From Verrucomicrobiota bacterium (lineage in GTDB: Bacteria; Verrucomicrobiota; Verrucomicrobiia; Opitutales; Opitutaceae), in NCBI GenBank assembly GCA_023433275.1, contig JAEZDN010000029.1, positions 1 to 47,186 of the forward strand: a DNA stretch of 47,186 nt. Reading direction: 5' to 3'. The notes below the pieces were generated by a model, which saw only the letters and a program-made list of their open reading frames with translations, did not search any database and was not told the DNA's origin. The position numbers and the translations under genes were made by a program. Positions within the stretch are counted from its first letter, which is position 1. Each line of letters opens with the position of its first letter. Positions 15,046-24,033 of the stretch are shown here, piece by piece.

Positions 15046-16692
15046 TTACTCGGCGTCCGTGATGTGGTGGCAACCCTTGCTTACCGGATTGAGCGTCGCC
15101 GCGTGCACGACCAGCAGCGCTGTTTGGACGGCGTTGCGCAATTCGATGAGGTCGCGCGTGGGACGGCAGTCGCGATAGAACGCCTGGATGTCCTCGCGCA
15201 GCTCCAGCAGGATCCGGCGCGCCCGCGCCAGCCGCCGCGGCGAGCGGATGATGCCCGCGTAATTCCACATCGTCTGCCGGATCTGCTGCAAATCCTGCCG
15301 GATGAGCAGCGGGTCCGCGACCTTGTCCGGACTCCGCCACTCCCGCGGCTCCGGCCGTCCCGCCTCCAACCCAATGTTCGTATTACGAACATTGGGGCTG
15401 GACCCTTCGGCGCGGCCGTCCCGGGCAATGTTCGTAATACGAACATTGGCGCTTGTGGGGGTGGAGAATTCCGCGAGGTCGGCGCAGGCGGTGGCCTTGG
15501 CCGAGACGAGGCACTCGAGCAGCGAGGTGCTCGCGAGGCGGTTGGCGCCGTGCAGGCCGGTGCAGGCGGTTTCACCGATGGCGTTGAGATCGCGCACATT
15601 TGTCCGGCCCGCGAGGTCGGTGTGCACACCGCCGCAGGAGAAATGCGCCGCAGGCACGACGGGAATCGGCTCGCGCGTGATGTCGACTCCATGGGCGAGG
15701 CAACGCTCGTGAATCGCCGGGAAACGCTCGCGGATGAAATCCGGCTTGAGCGCGGAGAGGTCGAGATACGCGCAGAGCTCGCCGGTGGCGGCGAGGTGAT
15801 GCTGCACGGCGCGCGAAACCACGTCGCGCGGCGCGAGGGAACCGAGGGGGTGCACGCCGTCCATGAACCGATGGCCGTGGCTGTCGACCAGCACGGCGCC
15901 CTCCCCGCGCAGCGCCTCCGTGATGAGGAAGGGCTGCGCGCCCTTCTTGAAGAAGACCGTGGGATGGAACTGGACGTATTCCAGGTCCATCAGGCGCGCG
16001 CCCACGCGGTAGGCCATCGCCACGCCATGGCCGACGCTGCCGGTTTGGTTGCTGGTGTGTTGGAAAACGCCGCCGAGGCCGCCGGTGGCGAGCACGGTCT
16101 TGCGCGCGACGAACGCCACGACTTCACCCGTGGCGGTGTCCAGCGCGTAACAGCCGAAACAGGTCAGCGGCTCGTAACGATCGCGCGTCTCGGTGGAATT
16201 GTGCGACAGCGTCAGCAAGTCGATCGCCACGAATCCGCTGCGCCGGGCGATGCCGGGCGTGCCATCCACCTTCGCGGCCACGGCCGCGAGGATCGAGTGC
16301 CCCGTGGCATCCTTCGAGTGGATGATGCGTCGCTCATGATGCCCGCCCTCGAGCGTGCGGTGCAGCTCGCCGGACGCTTCCCGGTCAAACCCGACGCCCA
16401 GTTCATCGATCAACAATTCCTTCACCGCGGCCGGGCCGTCCGTCACGAGTTGCTCGATTGCCACCGGGTTCGCCGTGCCATCGCTGGCATCCATGATATC
16501 CTGCCTCAGCTGCGCGGGATTCGGCGACGTATCGTAGACGATTCCACCCTGCGCCCAATCGCTGTTGGCCTGCAGGGGGCCCGCGAGGGAAAGCAGCTCC
16601 ACGCTCCGTCCCGCCCGGGCCACGTGCAACGCGTAAGCCGAGCCGGCGAGGCCTGCGCCGAGGACGAGGCAATCGGTGTGGATGGTCTTCAT
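15046..16692 (-). CDS. nadB: L-aspartate oxidase NadB with repeat-encoded insertion
   Basis: A 548-residue FAD enzyme that oxidises L-aspartate to iminoaspartate, the first step of de novo NAD synthesis. Seen: the FAD-binding GAGLAGSAYALH at 12-23, SDWAQGGI at 44-51, the substrate region HHERRIIHSKDATG, the GEGAVLVDSHGHRFM segment, CGGVHTD, the GLHGANRLASTSLLECLV FAD motif, and the C-terminal helical domain (MWNYAGIIRSPRRL, LIELRNAVQTA). Residues about 415-441, between the FAD domain and the C-terminal helices, are two copies of a palindromic element read in frame (NVRITNI and NVRNTNIG). This makes the linker about 26-29 residues longer than in E. coli NadB as I recall it. The frame is intact, so the enzyme is probably active. 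Last gene of the nadA-nadC-nadB operon, 332 bp after nadC. Confidence 0.95.
   Translation of the reverse strand: MKTIHTDCLVLGAGLAGSAYALHVARAGRSVELLSLAGPLQANSDWAQGGIVYDTSPNPAQLRQDIMDASDGTANPVAIEQLVTDGPAAVKELLIDELGVGFDREASGELHRTLEGGHHERRIIHSKDATGHSILAAVAAKVDGTPGIARRSGFVAIDLLTLSHNSTETRDRYEPLTCFGCYALDTATGEVVAFVARKTVLATGGLGGVFQHTSNQTGSVGHGVAMAYRVGARLMDLEYVQFHPTVFFKKGAQPFLITEALRGEGAVLVDSHGHRFMDGVHPLGSLAPRDVVSRAVQHHLAATGELCAYLDLSALKPDFIRERFPAIHERCLAHGVDITREPIPVVPAAHFSCGGVHTDLAGRTNVRDLNAIGETACTGLHGANRLASTSLLECLVSAKATACADLAEFSTPTSANVRITNIARDGRAEGSSPNVRNTNIGLEAGRPEPREWRSPDKVADPLLIRQDLQQIRQTMWNYAGIIRSPRRLARARRILLELREDIQAFYRDCRPTRDLIELRNAVQTALLVVHAATLNPVSKGCHHITDAE
15371..15448. repeat. Coding palindromic repeat pair inside nadB, family F5
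   Basis: Two palindromes, 15371-15395 and 15426-15448, share the arms AATGTTCGTA and TACGAACATT around a single central base. That base is T in one copy and A in the other, so the two copies are inverted to each other. The whole unit is 78 bp, exactly 26 codons, and keeps the nadB frame open. The encoded peptides NVRITNI and NVRNTNI sit in the linker before the C-terminal helical domain. Confidence 0.9.
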
Positions 16693-16844
16693 CTGTTCAC
16701 CCCTTCATCCTGAGCGAAGCAAAGGAGCCGAGTTGAGGGAAATGGCGGCCGCAGGCGTGGATCCTCCGCTTCGCTGCGGATGCCTGAACGCGCTTCGAGC
16801 CTGTGGGCGGCCTCCTTATTGGAAATACCCAAAACCTCCCCCGC

Positions 16845-17016
16845 CGTCATCCTGAACGGAGTGAAGGATCCACGGAGTCGGCGCACGTTCGCCCTTTCCC
16901 TTGGATCCTTCGCTCCCCTCAGGATGACGGTGGCGGGTATGTATTGTACGCTCCAGCGTTCAACTCCGCTTACCATGCAACCGCCTGGCGGTTGTTTCGG
17001 CGTCTCAGGATGACGG
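16845..17016. repeat. Dispersed element copy, family F3 (about 140 bp plus fragments)
   Basis: In the nadC-nadB gap (16693-17024, no gene), arm CGTCATCCTGAACGGAGTG (16845 on) and its inverted partner ending CTCAGGATGACGG (16902-16930) form a long inverted pair. A tail (16931-16983) contains GTTCAACTCCGCTTACC. The same order of arms plus tail recurs on the opposite strand at 27451-27587. Further partial arms lie at 16704-16730, 16758-16785 and 17003-17016, so the gap holds several degraded copies. Confidence 0.8.
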
Positions 17017-17024
17017 AACATGGA

Positions 17025-17870
17025 TTACTTCCTCCTGGCGGCCTGCAGGTCCAGGCTCAGGTCCGCCGCGGCGACGGTGTGCGTGAGCGCGCCGACGCTG
17101 ATGAGGTCGACGCCGGGCAGGGCGTAGTCGCGAAGCGTGGCAAGGGTCACTCCCCCTGACACCTCCACCTGCGCGCGGCCGGCGATCACCTTCACCGCCG
17201 CGCCGACCTGCGCCGGTGTCATGTTGTCGAGCAGCACGATGTCGGCGCCGGCGCGGACCGCCTCCCGCACCTCGGCGAGCGACTTGGCCTCGGCCTCGAT
17301 CTTCGCGCCGTGGGCCGCGGCGGCGCGGCAAAGCTTGATGGCCCTGGTGAGCGAGCCGGCGGCGGCGATGTGGTTGTCCTTGATGAGCACGTGCTCGCCG
17401 AGCGAGCTGCGATGGTTGAAGCAACCGCCGGTGCGCACGGCATACTTCTCCAACGCCCGCCAGCCGGGAGTGGTCTTCCGTGTGTCCACGATCCGCGTGC
17501 CCGTGCCCGCCACCGCCTTCGCGTAGCGTGCGGCCTGCGTCGCGATGCCGCTGAGGCGCTGGAGGAAATTCAACGCGGTGCGCTCGGCGGTGAGGATGGA
17601 AGCGGTGGAGCCCTCCACCTGGAGCACCAGCGCGCCCTTCCTCAACGCCTGTCCGTCGCGAACGAGCGCCCTCACTTTCAAGGCCGGGTCCAGCTTCGCA
17701 AACACCCGGGCCGCCACCTGCACGCCGCAGACCACGAGATCCTGTTTGGCATCGACGACCGCGCGACTGCGGTGCCTGGCCGGAAAGATGGCGCGGCTGG
17801 TGATGTCCCCCAAGCCCGCGTCCTCCTCGAGGGCGAGGTCGATCAGGTGTTCGGTGCGGGGAGTGAGCAT
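17025..17870 (-). CDS. nadC: Quinolinate phosphoribosyltransferase (decarboxylating) NadC
   Basis: A 281-residue enzyme that joins quinolinate and PRPP to nicotinate mononucleotide with loss of CO2. Seen: an N-terminal EEDAGLGDITS motif at about 15-25, the active-site ERTALNFLQRLSGIAT at about 96-111, VDTRKTTPGWRALEKYAV with the phosphate-binding R and K, HRSSLGEHVLIKDNHI, and the glycine-rich C-terminal strand EVSGGVTL. The length is typical. The leader AACCCCTCATCCC before the ATG at 17870 has no Shine-Dalgarno. It lies 90 bp after nadA. Confidence 0.97.
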   Translation of the reverse strand: MLTPRTEHLIDLALEEDAGLGDITSRAIFPARHRSRAVVDAKQDLVVCGVQVAARVFAKLDPALKVRALVRDGQALRKGALVLQVEGSTASILTAERTALNFLQRLSGIATQAARYAKAVAGTGTRIVDTRKTTPGWRALEKYAVRTGGCFNHRSSLGEHVLIKDNHIAAAGSLTRAIKLCRAAAAHGAKIEAEAKSLAEVREAVRAGADIVLLDNMTPAQVGAAVKVIAGRAQVEVSGGVTLATLRDYALPGVDLISVGALTHTVAAADLSLDLQAARRK

Positions 17871-17879
17871 GGGATGAGG

Positions 17880-17955
17880 GGTTATTGGTGGAAGGTTATT
17901 GGTTCTTGGGACGAGGCAGTATCACGGCGATCCGGCCCAATAACGCTTGGCAAGT
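17880..17955. other. nadA-nadC intercistronic repeats
   Basis: The 90-bp gap contains two direct copies of GGTTATTGG (around 17880 and 17894) and an inverted CCAATAAC (17938-17945). Together these could fold into a stem in the nadA-nadC message. Function unknown; it may set stability or uncouple expression. Confidence 0.35.
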
Positions 17956-17960
17956 AACCA

Positions 17961-19043
17961 TCAACCGCCGGCACTTGGCGCCGGCCCCGCCAACTCGAAC
18001 ATGCGCTCGATGCACCGGGCGGCGCGGCGCCGGATGTCTTCGTCCAGCGTGACGATCTGATCGGGACGCGGCGCGCGAAGGGCATCGCGAACCTTTTCGA
18101 GCGAGTTGAGTTTCATATACGGGCAAAGGCGGCAGCCGCCGATGAAGTGCTTTTCGGGCGTCTCCACCTGCAGCCGGCCGACCAGCCCGCACTCGGTCAG
18201 CATGAGGAAATAGGGCGCCGACGTCGTCTTGACGAATTTCATCATCGCGCCCGTGCTGCCGACGAAGTCGGCCGCGGCCGCCACCTCGGGCGTGCATTCG
18301 GGATGGGCCACCACCTTCAGGCCGGGAAACCGGGCGCGTGCGTCCGCCACCGCGGCGGCATCGAACACGTCGTGCACGATGCAGGTGCCATCGGACGTGA
18401 TGATTTCCTTGGCGATGCCGCGGCGGCGGAGTTCGGCGCGGACATTTTCGCCCATGAGGCGGTCGGGCACAAACAACACGCGCGCCTGCGGCAGCCGTGC
18501 GATGATGTCGTAGACGTTGCCCGACGTGACGCAGACATCGGACTCGGCCTTCACGTCGGCCGTGGAATTGATGTAGCACACGACCGCGGCGTCCGGATAG
18601 GCCGCCTTGAGCTTGCGCAACTGGTCGCCGGTCAGGGAGTCGGCGAGTGAACAGCCCGACCCGCGGTCCGGCACGATGACCGTGGCGTCCGGCGAGAGGA
18701 TCTTCGCGGTCTCGGCCATGAATACGACGCCAGCGAAGACGATCACGCGGGCCTTCGCTTCCCGCGCCATCAGGCTGAGGTAATAGGAATCGCCCTTGAA
18801 GTCGCCGACGCCGTAAACGATCTCCGGTTCCACGTAGGAGTGGGCGAGGATGACGGCGTCCTTTTCCTTTTTGAGCCGGTTGATTTCGAGGGTCAGCGGC
18901 GCGAATTTCCGGCACGCCTCGTAATCCCACGACTTGCCCGGCGTGCAGTCCACGTGGAGCAAGGCCCTGAAGAGACGCTCGGTCTCGGCCTCGAGCTCGG
19001 CAGGCGCGAAGACAGGTAGGGGAGGTGAAACGGCGTCAGTCAC
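17961..19043 (-). CDS. nadA: Quinolinate synthase NadA
   Basis: A 360-residue [4Fe-4S] enzyme condensing iminoaspartate with dihydroxyacetone phosphate to quinolinate. Seen: AHSYVEPEI at 67-75, GDSYYLSL, and the three cluster cysteines C131 (GSGCSLAD), C221 (DGTCIVHD) and C307 (GCRLCPYM; C304 is the adjacent candidate). HPECTPE at 247-253 and STGAMM complete the signature. The start is a GTG at 19043 with no Shine-Dalgarno. First gene of the nadA-nadC-nadB operon, divergent from the CheB/CheR kinase gene across 167 bp. Confidence 0.97.
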   Translation of the reverse strand: MTDAVSPPLPVFAPAELEAETERLFRALLHVDCTPGKSWDYEACRKFAPLTLEINRLKKEKDAVILAHSYVEPEIVYGVGDFKGDSYYLSLMAREAKARVIVFAGVVFMAETAKILSPDATVIVPDRGSGCSLADSLTGDQLRKLKAAYPDAAVVCYINSTADVKAESDVCVTSGNVYDIIARLPQARVLFVPDRLMGENVRAELRRRGIAKEIITSDGTCIVHDVFDAAAVADARARFPGLKVVAHPECTPEVAAAADFVGSTGAMMKFVKTTSAPYFLMLTECGLVGRLQVETPEKHFIGGCRLCPYMKLNSLEKVRDALRAPRPDQIVTLDEDIRRRAARCIERMFELAGPAPSAGG

Positions 19044-19106
19044 AGGCGGGACGGTGACTTTGCGCGCGCCGACGGGTGCCGCAAGGTGCTTTAGTTAAAC
19101 GCTGGC

Positions 19107-19146
19107 GGGGTATGACCACCCGTCAAAATGGGGTATTTACCCACCC
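19107..19146. promoter_or_regulatory. Operator-like direct repeats between nadA and the CheB/CheR kinase gene
   Basis: GGGGTATGACCACCC (19107-19121) and GGGGTATTTACCCACCC (19130-19146) are direct repeats with starts 23 bp apart, about two helical turns. The second contains the inverted repeat GGGTA-TT-TACCC (19131-19142). The layout suits a dimeric regulator acting on one or both divergent genes (inference). Confidence 0.4.
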
Positions 19147-19210
19147 ATAAACCAATTGCCGGGCAAGGACTAACAAAGCTTCCTCTTCACCCGCCCGCCT
19201 CGCAGCAATA

Positions 19211-22200
19211 ATGGTTTCGTCCCGCTCCTCCTCTCCCCCCATCCCTGAATCGCTACGAATCGTTGGCATTGGCGCTTCGGCCGGCGGCTTGGAAGCCTTT
19301 ACCGAGCTCGTTGCGAATCTGCCCACCCAGGCTCCGGTCGCTTACGTGCTGGTCCAGCATCTCGACCCCAAGCATCGCAGCCTCCTGTCGGAATTGCTCG
19401 GGCGATCCGCGTCGTTGCCGGTGGAGGAGATTCAGCAGGACACGCAAGTGCAGGCCAACCACATCTATGTGATCCCGCCCAACTGCGATCTCGCGATTCA
19501 CGAAGGCCGGTTGCACCTGACGCCCCGCGCGAAGAACACCGGCAGCCCCGCCCGCTCGATCGACCATTTCCTCCGTTCCCTCGCCGCCGACCGCGGCGAC
19601 CGCGCGATCGGCGTGATCCTTTCCGGCGCCGGATCGGATGGAGCGGACGGACTGCGGGCCATCAAGGACGCGGGCGGCCTGACGTTTGCCCAAGATGAAA
19701 ATTCCTCGAAGTACGACAGCATGCCGCGCAGCGCCGTGGCCACGGGATGCGTCGACTTCGTCCTTCCGCCGGAAAAAATCGCGACCGAGATCGCGCGAAT
19801 CCTCACGGCTCCCGCCCAGACGCGCCGACGCGCCGCGGCGAACGCTCGCAATCGCCGCGGTCAAGTTTCCCGCAAAAACCAGCACCTCGATCCCTCCGAC
19901 CCCACCGGCCCGGCCGCCCTGGCGTGGCCGAAGGGCCCCGATGATCCGCACCTGCGCCGCATCTTTCTCCTGCTCCGCACCCAGACCGGCATCGATTTCA
20001 GCCTTTATCGCATCAACACCATCCGCCGGCGCATCACCCGCCGCCTCACGCTGAACAAGTTGAAAAACCTTGAGCAGTATCACCACGTGTTGCGGGAAAA
20101 CCGGGAGGAAGTCGACGCCCTGCACCAGGACCTGCTGATCAATGTCACCAGCTTTTTCCGCAATCCCAGCCTCTTCGAAACGCTCAAGAAGCGAATCTTT
20201 CCCAAGCTGGTAAAGAATCTCGGCGCCGGGGAAACCCTCCGGTTCTGGGTCGCCGGCTGCTCGACGGGACAGGAAGCCTACAGCTACGCCATCGCCTTCT
20301 TCGAATACTCCGAGCAAGCCCGCGTGCGCGTGCCATTGCAGATCTTCGCGAGCGATGTGAATGCCCGCGTGCTCGAGGACGCCCGGGCCGCGCGCTACCC
20401 CAAGCCCCAACTCTCCGGGCTGAGTGCCGCGCGCATCGCCCGGTATTTCACCCGCGAGGGCGACCTTTATCGCGTCCAGAAACCCCTGCGCGACCTCGTC
20501 GTCTTCGCCCAGCAAAACCTGCTCACCGACCCACCGTTCACCCGGGTCGACCTTATCAGCTGCCGCAACATGCTCATCTACATCGAGCCGGCGTTGCAGC
20601 AAAAGATCATCCCGACGTTCCACTACGCCATGAAGCCCAGCGGCTATCTGGTGCTCGGCGCGTCGGAATCCATCGGCTCGTTCACCAATCTTTTCGGAAC
20701 AGAGGAGAAACTCCACAAGATTTACCCCAAGAAAGCCGCCGTGAACTGGCGCGCCGAACGACCCGTGGTGCCACCCACGCTCAAGCCGCTCGTCGTGTTG
20801 CCATCGCGGGTCGAACCCGCCCCCAGCAGCACCACCGACGCGTACCGCGAGGCCGACCGCGCAATGATGGCCCGCTATGCGCCTCCCGCCGTCCTCGTCA
20901 CGGAGGACGGAAGCATCCTCCAATTCCGCGGCAAGGTGCAGCCCTTCCTGGGACTGCCGACCGGCAAGGCGACGCTCAACCTCTTCAAGATGGCGCGAGG
21001 GACCCTCGGGCTCGCCCTGCAAAAGGCCATCAAGCGGGCCCGCACCGAGAACCGACCGGTGCGGGACAAATCCCTCGTCCTGGACGGCGGTCGCACCTCC
21101 GTCGAGCTGGCGGTCATGCCCTTCAAGCGCGTCGACCCGCCGTGTTACCTCGTTGTCTTTGAAAAAACGCCGGCGCCCCCGTCCCCCGCGAAGGCGAGCC
21201 GCGGCCGGATTCGTTCCGGCCGGGCCGACGCGTCCCGCCTCGTGGTCCTCAAGCGCGAACTCAATGAGACGCGCGAGCACCTCGACCACCTCCGTGAACA
21301 ACACGAGACCGTGGTGGAGGAACTCCAGGCCTCGAACGAGGAGGTCCAGTCTTCCAACGAGGAGTTGCAAAGTCTCAACGAGGAGCTGGAGACCTCCAAT
21401 GAGGAATTGGAGTCAGCCAACGAGGAACTCACGACGCTCAACGAGGAACTCGCCACCCGCAACACGGAGCTCCGCGAGGGCGAGCAGCGCCTGCGCGAGC
21501 AGGCGGAGCTCGTCGAAATGGCGCCCCTGCTCGCCCGCTCCCTGAAGGACCGCATCATATTCTGGAACCGCGGCGCCGAAAAACTCTACGGCTTCACGCG
21601 CGAGGAGGCGATGGGCCAGATGAGCCACCTGCTGCTGCGCGCCCAATACCCGCAGCCGCTCGAGGAAATCCAGGCCATCCTGCATAAGCGGGGCACGTGG
21701 GAGGGGGAGATCACCCATCGCCGGAAGGACGGCGCGCAGATCGAAATCGCCACCCAGTGGGTCCTCCACACCGACGAGCAAAAGCGCCCCCGCGCCATCC
21801 TCGAGGTGGTGTCCGACATCACCGCCCGCAAGCAGGCGGAACGCAGCCTTCGCGCCACGCAGGAGTTGAACGAGCGGATCCTGCAGACGACCCCGGATTG
21901 CATCCTCGTGCTCGACCTCGCCGGCCGGGTCCTCTTTCTCAACGACGTCGGGCGCAAGGCTGGCGAAGCCGGCGAACTCGGCGCGAAGCCCGGCCACCAT
22001 TGGATGGGCCTGTGGGCGGGCGAGTCGCGCCCCGCGGCCGAGGCGGCCTATCGGTCCGCCCTCGGCGGCGATACCGCCCACTTCCAGGGCATCGGTGACA
22101 CGGCGGACAAGCGCCCCCGCTGGTGGGACGTGGCCCTCCGACCGATCCTTGATTCAGCCGGCATGCCGGAACGGCTGCTCGCGGTTTGTCGCGACATCAC

Positions 22201-23953
22201 CGAGCGCAAGCTGAACGAAATCGCCGCCCAGGAGGAAGCAAAGCTTGCGGCCCTGCGCGCCGATGTGGCGATCGAGATCGCCCGCGGGGGCGAGCTCGCG
22301 CCGATCCTCCAGCAACTCGCCCAGATGATCGTGCACCATACGGAGGCCGTTTACGTGCGCATCTGGCTGCTGCAGGAAGACACCTCCGTGCTCAAGCTAC
22401 AGGCAACCGCCGGGCTCTACGCGCACCTCAACAACCAGCAGGCCCGGCTGATGGTCGGCGAGGGACGCATCGGCGCCATCGCATCGTCGAAGCGCTCCCA
22501 CGTCACGCACCAGGTGGCGGCAGACCCCGAAATCTGCGACCCGGACTGGGCCCGCCGCGAGAGCCTGGTGTCCTTCGCCGGCTACCCTTTGATTTATGAA
22601 TCCCACGTGCTCGGCGTCGTCGCCGTGCTGTCGCGGCGCAAGCTTGAGCCACGGACCCTGCGCGAACTCTCGCTCTCCGCTGACGCCATCGCGCTCCTTA
22701 TCCAACGCAAGCGCGCCGACGACGAGCGCACGCGGCTGCTGCAGCACGCCATGGAGTCGCGCAACGCGGCCGTCGCGGCGTCGCGAGCCAAGGACGATTT
22801 CCTCGCAACGCTGTCGCACGAATTGCGCACCCCGCTCAACCCCGTCCTCCTGCTCGCGAGCGACGGAGCCGAAAACGCCGAACTGCCCGCCACCACCCGG
22901 GCGATGTTCGAGACCATCCGCAACAATGTCAGCCTGGAAGCCCGCCTGATCGATGACCTGCTGGACCTCACCCGCATCGCGCACGGCAAGATCGCCCTCG
23001 ACCTCAAGCCCCTCGACCTGAACGCCACCGTCTCCGACGCCGTCCGCATCGTCGCGGCCAATGTCGACCCCGCCGCCGCACGGTTCGACGTGGAGCTGAC
23101 GGACGCCTCGGCGATGGTTTCCGGCGACGGCGTGCGTTTGCAACAGGTGTTCTGGAACATCCTGAACAATGCCGTGAAGTTCACCCCGCCCGGCGGCACG
23201 ATCAAGGTCCGCACGAGGACCACCAAACGCAGCGCGCTGGTGGAGATCGCCGACTCCGGCATCGGTTTGCGCGCCGCCGATCTCGACCGGATCTTCGAGC
23301 CCTTCTCGCAGGTGGAGCGGCGGCGCGGCGGCCTCGGGCTGGGCCTGGCCATCTCCCGCCAGTTGCTCGAACTGCAACAGGGTACGATACGGGCGATGAG
23401 CGAAGGCCCGGCGAAGGGCTCGACCTTTGTGATCGAGCTGCCCCTGATCGCCGCCGTGAGCCGGTCGGGCAAGCGACCGCCGGAACGTGAACCCGCCGCG
23501 CTTCTCCCGCCCGTCGTCCCCCCGAAACCCGTGGCTCCCGCACGGAGCACGTCGAAGCTTCGCCTGCTGCTGGTGGAGGACCATGCCTCGACCTTGGCCA
23601 CGTTACGCGCCTTGCTCGCCCGCCGTGGCTTCGACGTGGTGGCCGCCAGCAGCGTCCGGGAAGCCCGCGAACAGATTGTGCATGGGCCCTTCGACATTCT
23701 CATTTCCGACCTCGGCCTCCCCGATGGCCACGGGCATGAGCTGCTGGCGGAATTCCGCGGGCGACATCCGAACCTGATCGGGGTCGCCCTCAGCGGCTAC
23801 GGCACGGAAGATGACCGGGCGCGCTCCCACGCGGCCGGATACGCGAGCCATCTGACCAAGCCCGTGAGCATCATAGACCTGAACCTGGTCATCGAACACC
23901 TGATGGCCTCGGCCGGAGCAAAGGAACCTCCAGCGGGCCCGTCCGCAGGCTGA
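19211..23953 (+). CDS. CheB-CheR-PAS-GAF-histidine kinase-receiver fusion
   Basis: A 1580-residue soluble signalling protein. Domains in order: CheB methylesterase (15-195) with the catalytic triad S23 (GASAGG), H50 (VQHLDP) and an Asp in SGAGSDGADG at 138-147; CheR methyltransferase (245-510) with NVTSFFRNP, the SAM motif FWVAGCSTGQEAYS and LISCRNMLIY; a PAS-like region (about 550-660); a long coiled coil of SNEEL-type heptads (about 680-765); two PAS domains (about 770-880 and 890-1005); GAF (about 1030-1165); HisKA with H1203; HATPase_c; and a C-terminal receiver with Asp near 1499 (ISDLGLPDG). CheB lacks an N-terminal receiver, as usual in such fusions. No chemoreceptor gene is nearby. 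It converges with bphP over an 80-bp gap. Typed by family; the signal is unknown. Confidence 0.95.
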   Translation: MVSSRSSSPPIPESLRIVGIGASAGGLEAFTELVANLPTQAPVAYVLVQHLDPKHRSLLSELLGRSASLPVEEIQQDTQVQANHIYVIPPNCDLAIHEGRLHLTPRAKNTGSPARSIDHFLRSLAADRGDRAIGVILSGAGSDGADGLRAIKDAGGLTFAQDENSSKYDSMPRSAVATGCVDFVLPPEKIATEIARILTAPAQTRRRAAANARNRRGQVSRKNQHLDPSDPTGPAALAWPKGPDDPHLRRIFLLLRTQTGIDFSLYRINTIRRRITRRLTLNKLKNLEQYHHVLRENREEVDALHQDLLINVTSFFRNPSLFETLKKRIFPKLVKNLGAGETLRFWVAGCSTGQEAYSYAIAFFEYSEQARVRVPLQIFASDVNARVLEDARAARYPKPQLSGLSAARIARYFTREGDLYRVQKPLRDLVVFAQQNLLTDPPFTRVDLISCRNMLIYIEPALQQKIIPTFHYAMKPSGYLVLGASESIGSFTNLFGTEEKLHKIYPKKAAVNWRAERPVVPPTLKPLVVLPSRVEPAPSSTTDAYREADRAMMARYAPPAVLVTEDGSILQFRGKVQPFLGLPTGKATLNLFKMARGTLGLALQKAIKRARTENRPVRDKSLVLDGGRTSVELAVMPFKRVDPPCYLVVFEKTPAPPSPAKASRGRIRSGRADASRLVVLKRELNETREHLDHLREQHETVVEELQASNEEVQSSNEELQSLNEELETSNEELESANEELTTLNEELATRNTELREGEQRLREQAELVEMAPLLARSLKDRIIFWNRGAEKLYGFTREEAMGQMSHLLLRAQYPQPLEEIQAILHKRGTWEGEITHRRKDGAQIEIATQWVLHTDEQKRPRAILEVVSDITARKQAERSLRATQELNERILQTTPDCILVLDLAGRVLFLNDVGRKAGEAGELGAKPGHHWMGLWAGESRPAAEAAYRSALGGDTAHFQGIGDTADKRPRWWDVALRPILDSAGMPERLLAVCRDITERKLNEIAAQEEAKLAALRADVAIEIARGGELAPILQQLAQMIVHHTEAVYVRIWLLQEDTSVLKLQATAGLYAHLNNQQARLMVGEGRIGAIASSKRSHVTHQVAADPEICDPDWARRESLVSFAGYPLIYESHVLGVVAVLSRRKLEPRTLRELSLSADAIALLIQRKRADDERTRLLQHAMESRNAAVAASRAKDDFLATLSHELRTPLNPVLLLASDGAENAELPATTRAMFETIRNNVSLEARLIDDLLDLTRIAHGKIALDLKPLDLNATVSDAVRIVAANVDPAAARFDVELTDASAMVSGDGVRLQQVFWNILNNAVKFTPPGGTIKVRTRTTKRSALVEIADSGIGLRAADLDRIFEPFSQVERRRGGLGLGLAISRQLLELQQGTIRAMSEGPAKGSTFVIELPLIAAVSRSGKRPPEREPAALLPPVVPPKPVAPARSTSKLRLLLVEDHASTLATLRALLARRGFDVVAASSVREAREQIVHGPFDILISDLGLPDGHGHELLAEFRGRHPNLIGVALSGYGTEDDRARSHAAGYASHLTKPVSIIDLNLVIEHLMASAGAKEPPAGPSAG

Positions 23954-24033
23954 GAACGAGGGGCCGCGCTCTGCGCGTTTCGCGGGTGAAGGCCCCCGGC
24001 ATTCGATCCGGCCTCCGCACGGACGCCTGTTTC

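Noticed and set aside
15371..15448. The nadB palindromes as LexA-like operators
   Set aside because: They lie deep inside the coding sequence, come as an inverted pair of exactly 26 codons, and expand the protein linker, which fits an inserted element better than a regulator site.
19253..21370. A long minus-strand open frame opposite the CheB/CheR kinase
   Set aside because: Low-complexity E/G/R composition without motifs. The plus strand has full CheB and CheR active sites.
23954..24033. A frameshifted kinase domain following bphP
   Set aside because: Only 80 bp lie between the bphP stop and the convergent kinase stop, so no HisKA or HATPase fragment can be there in any frame.
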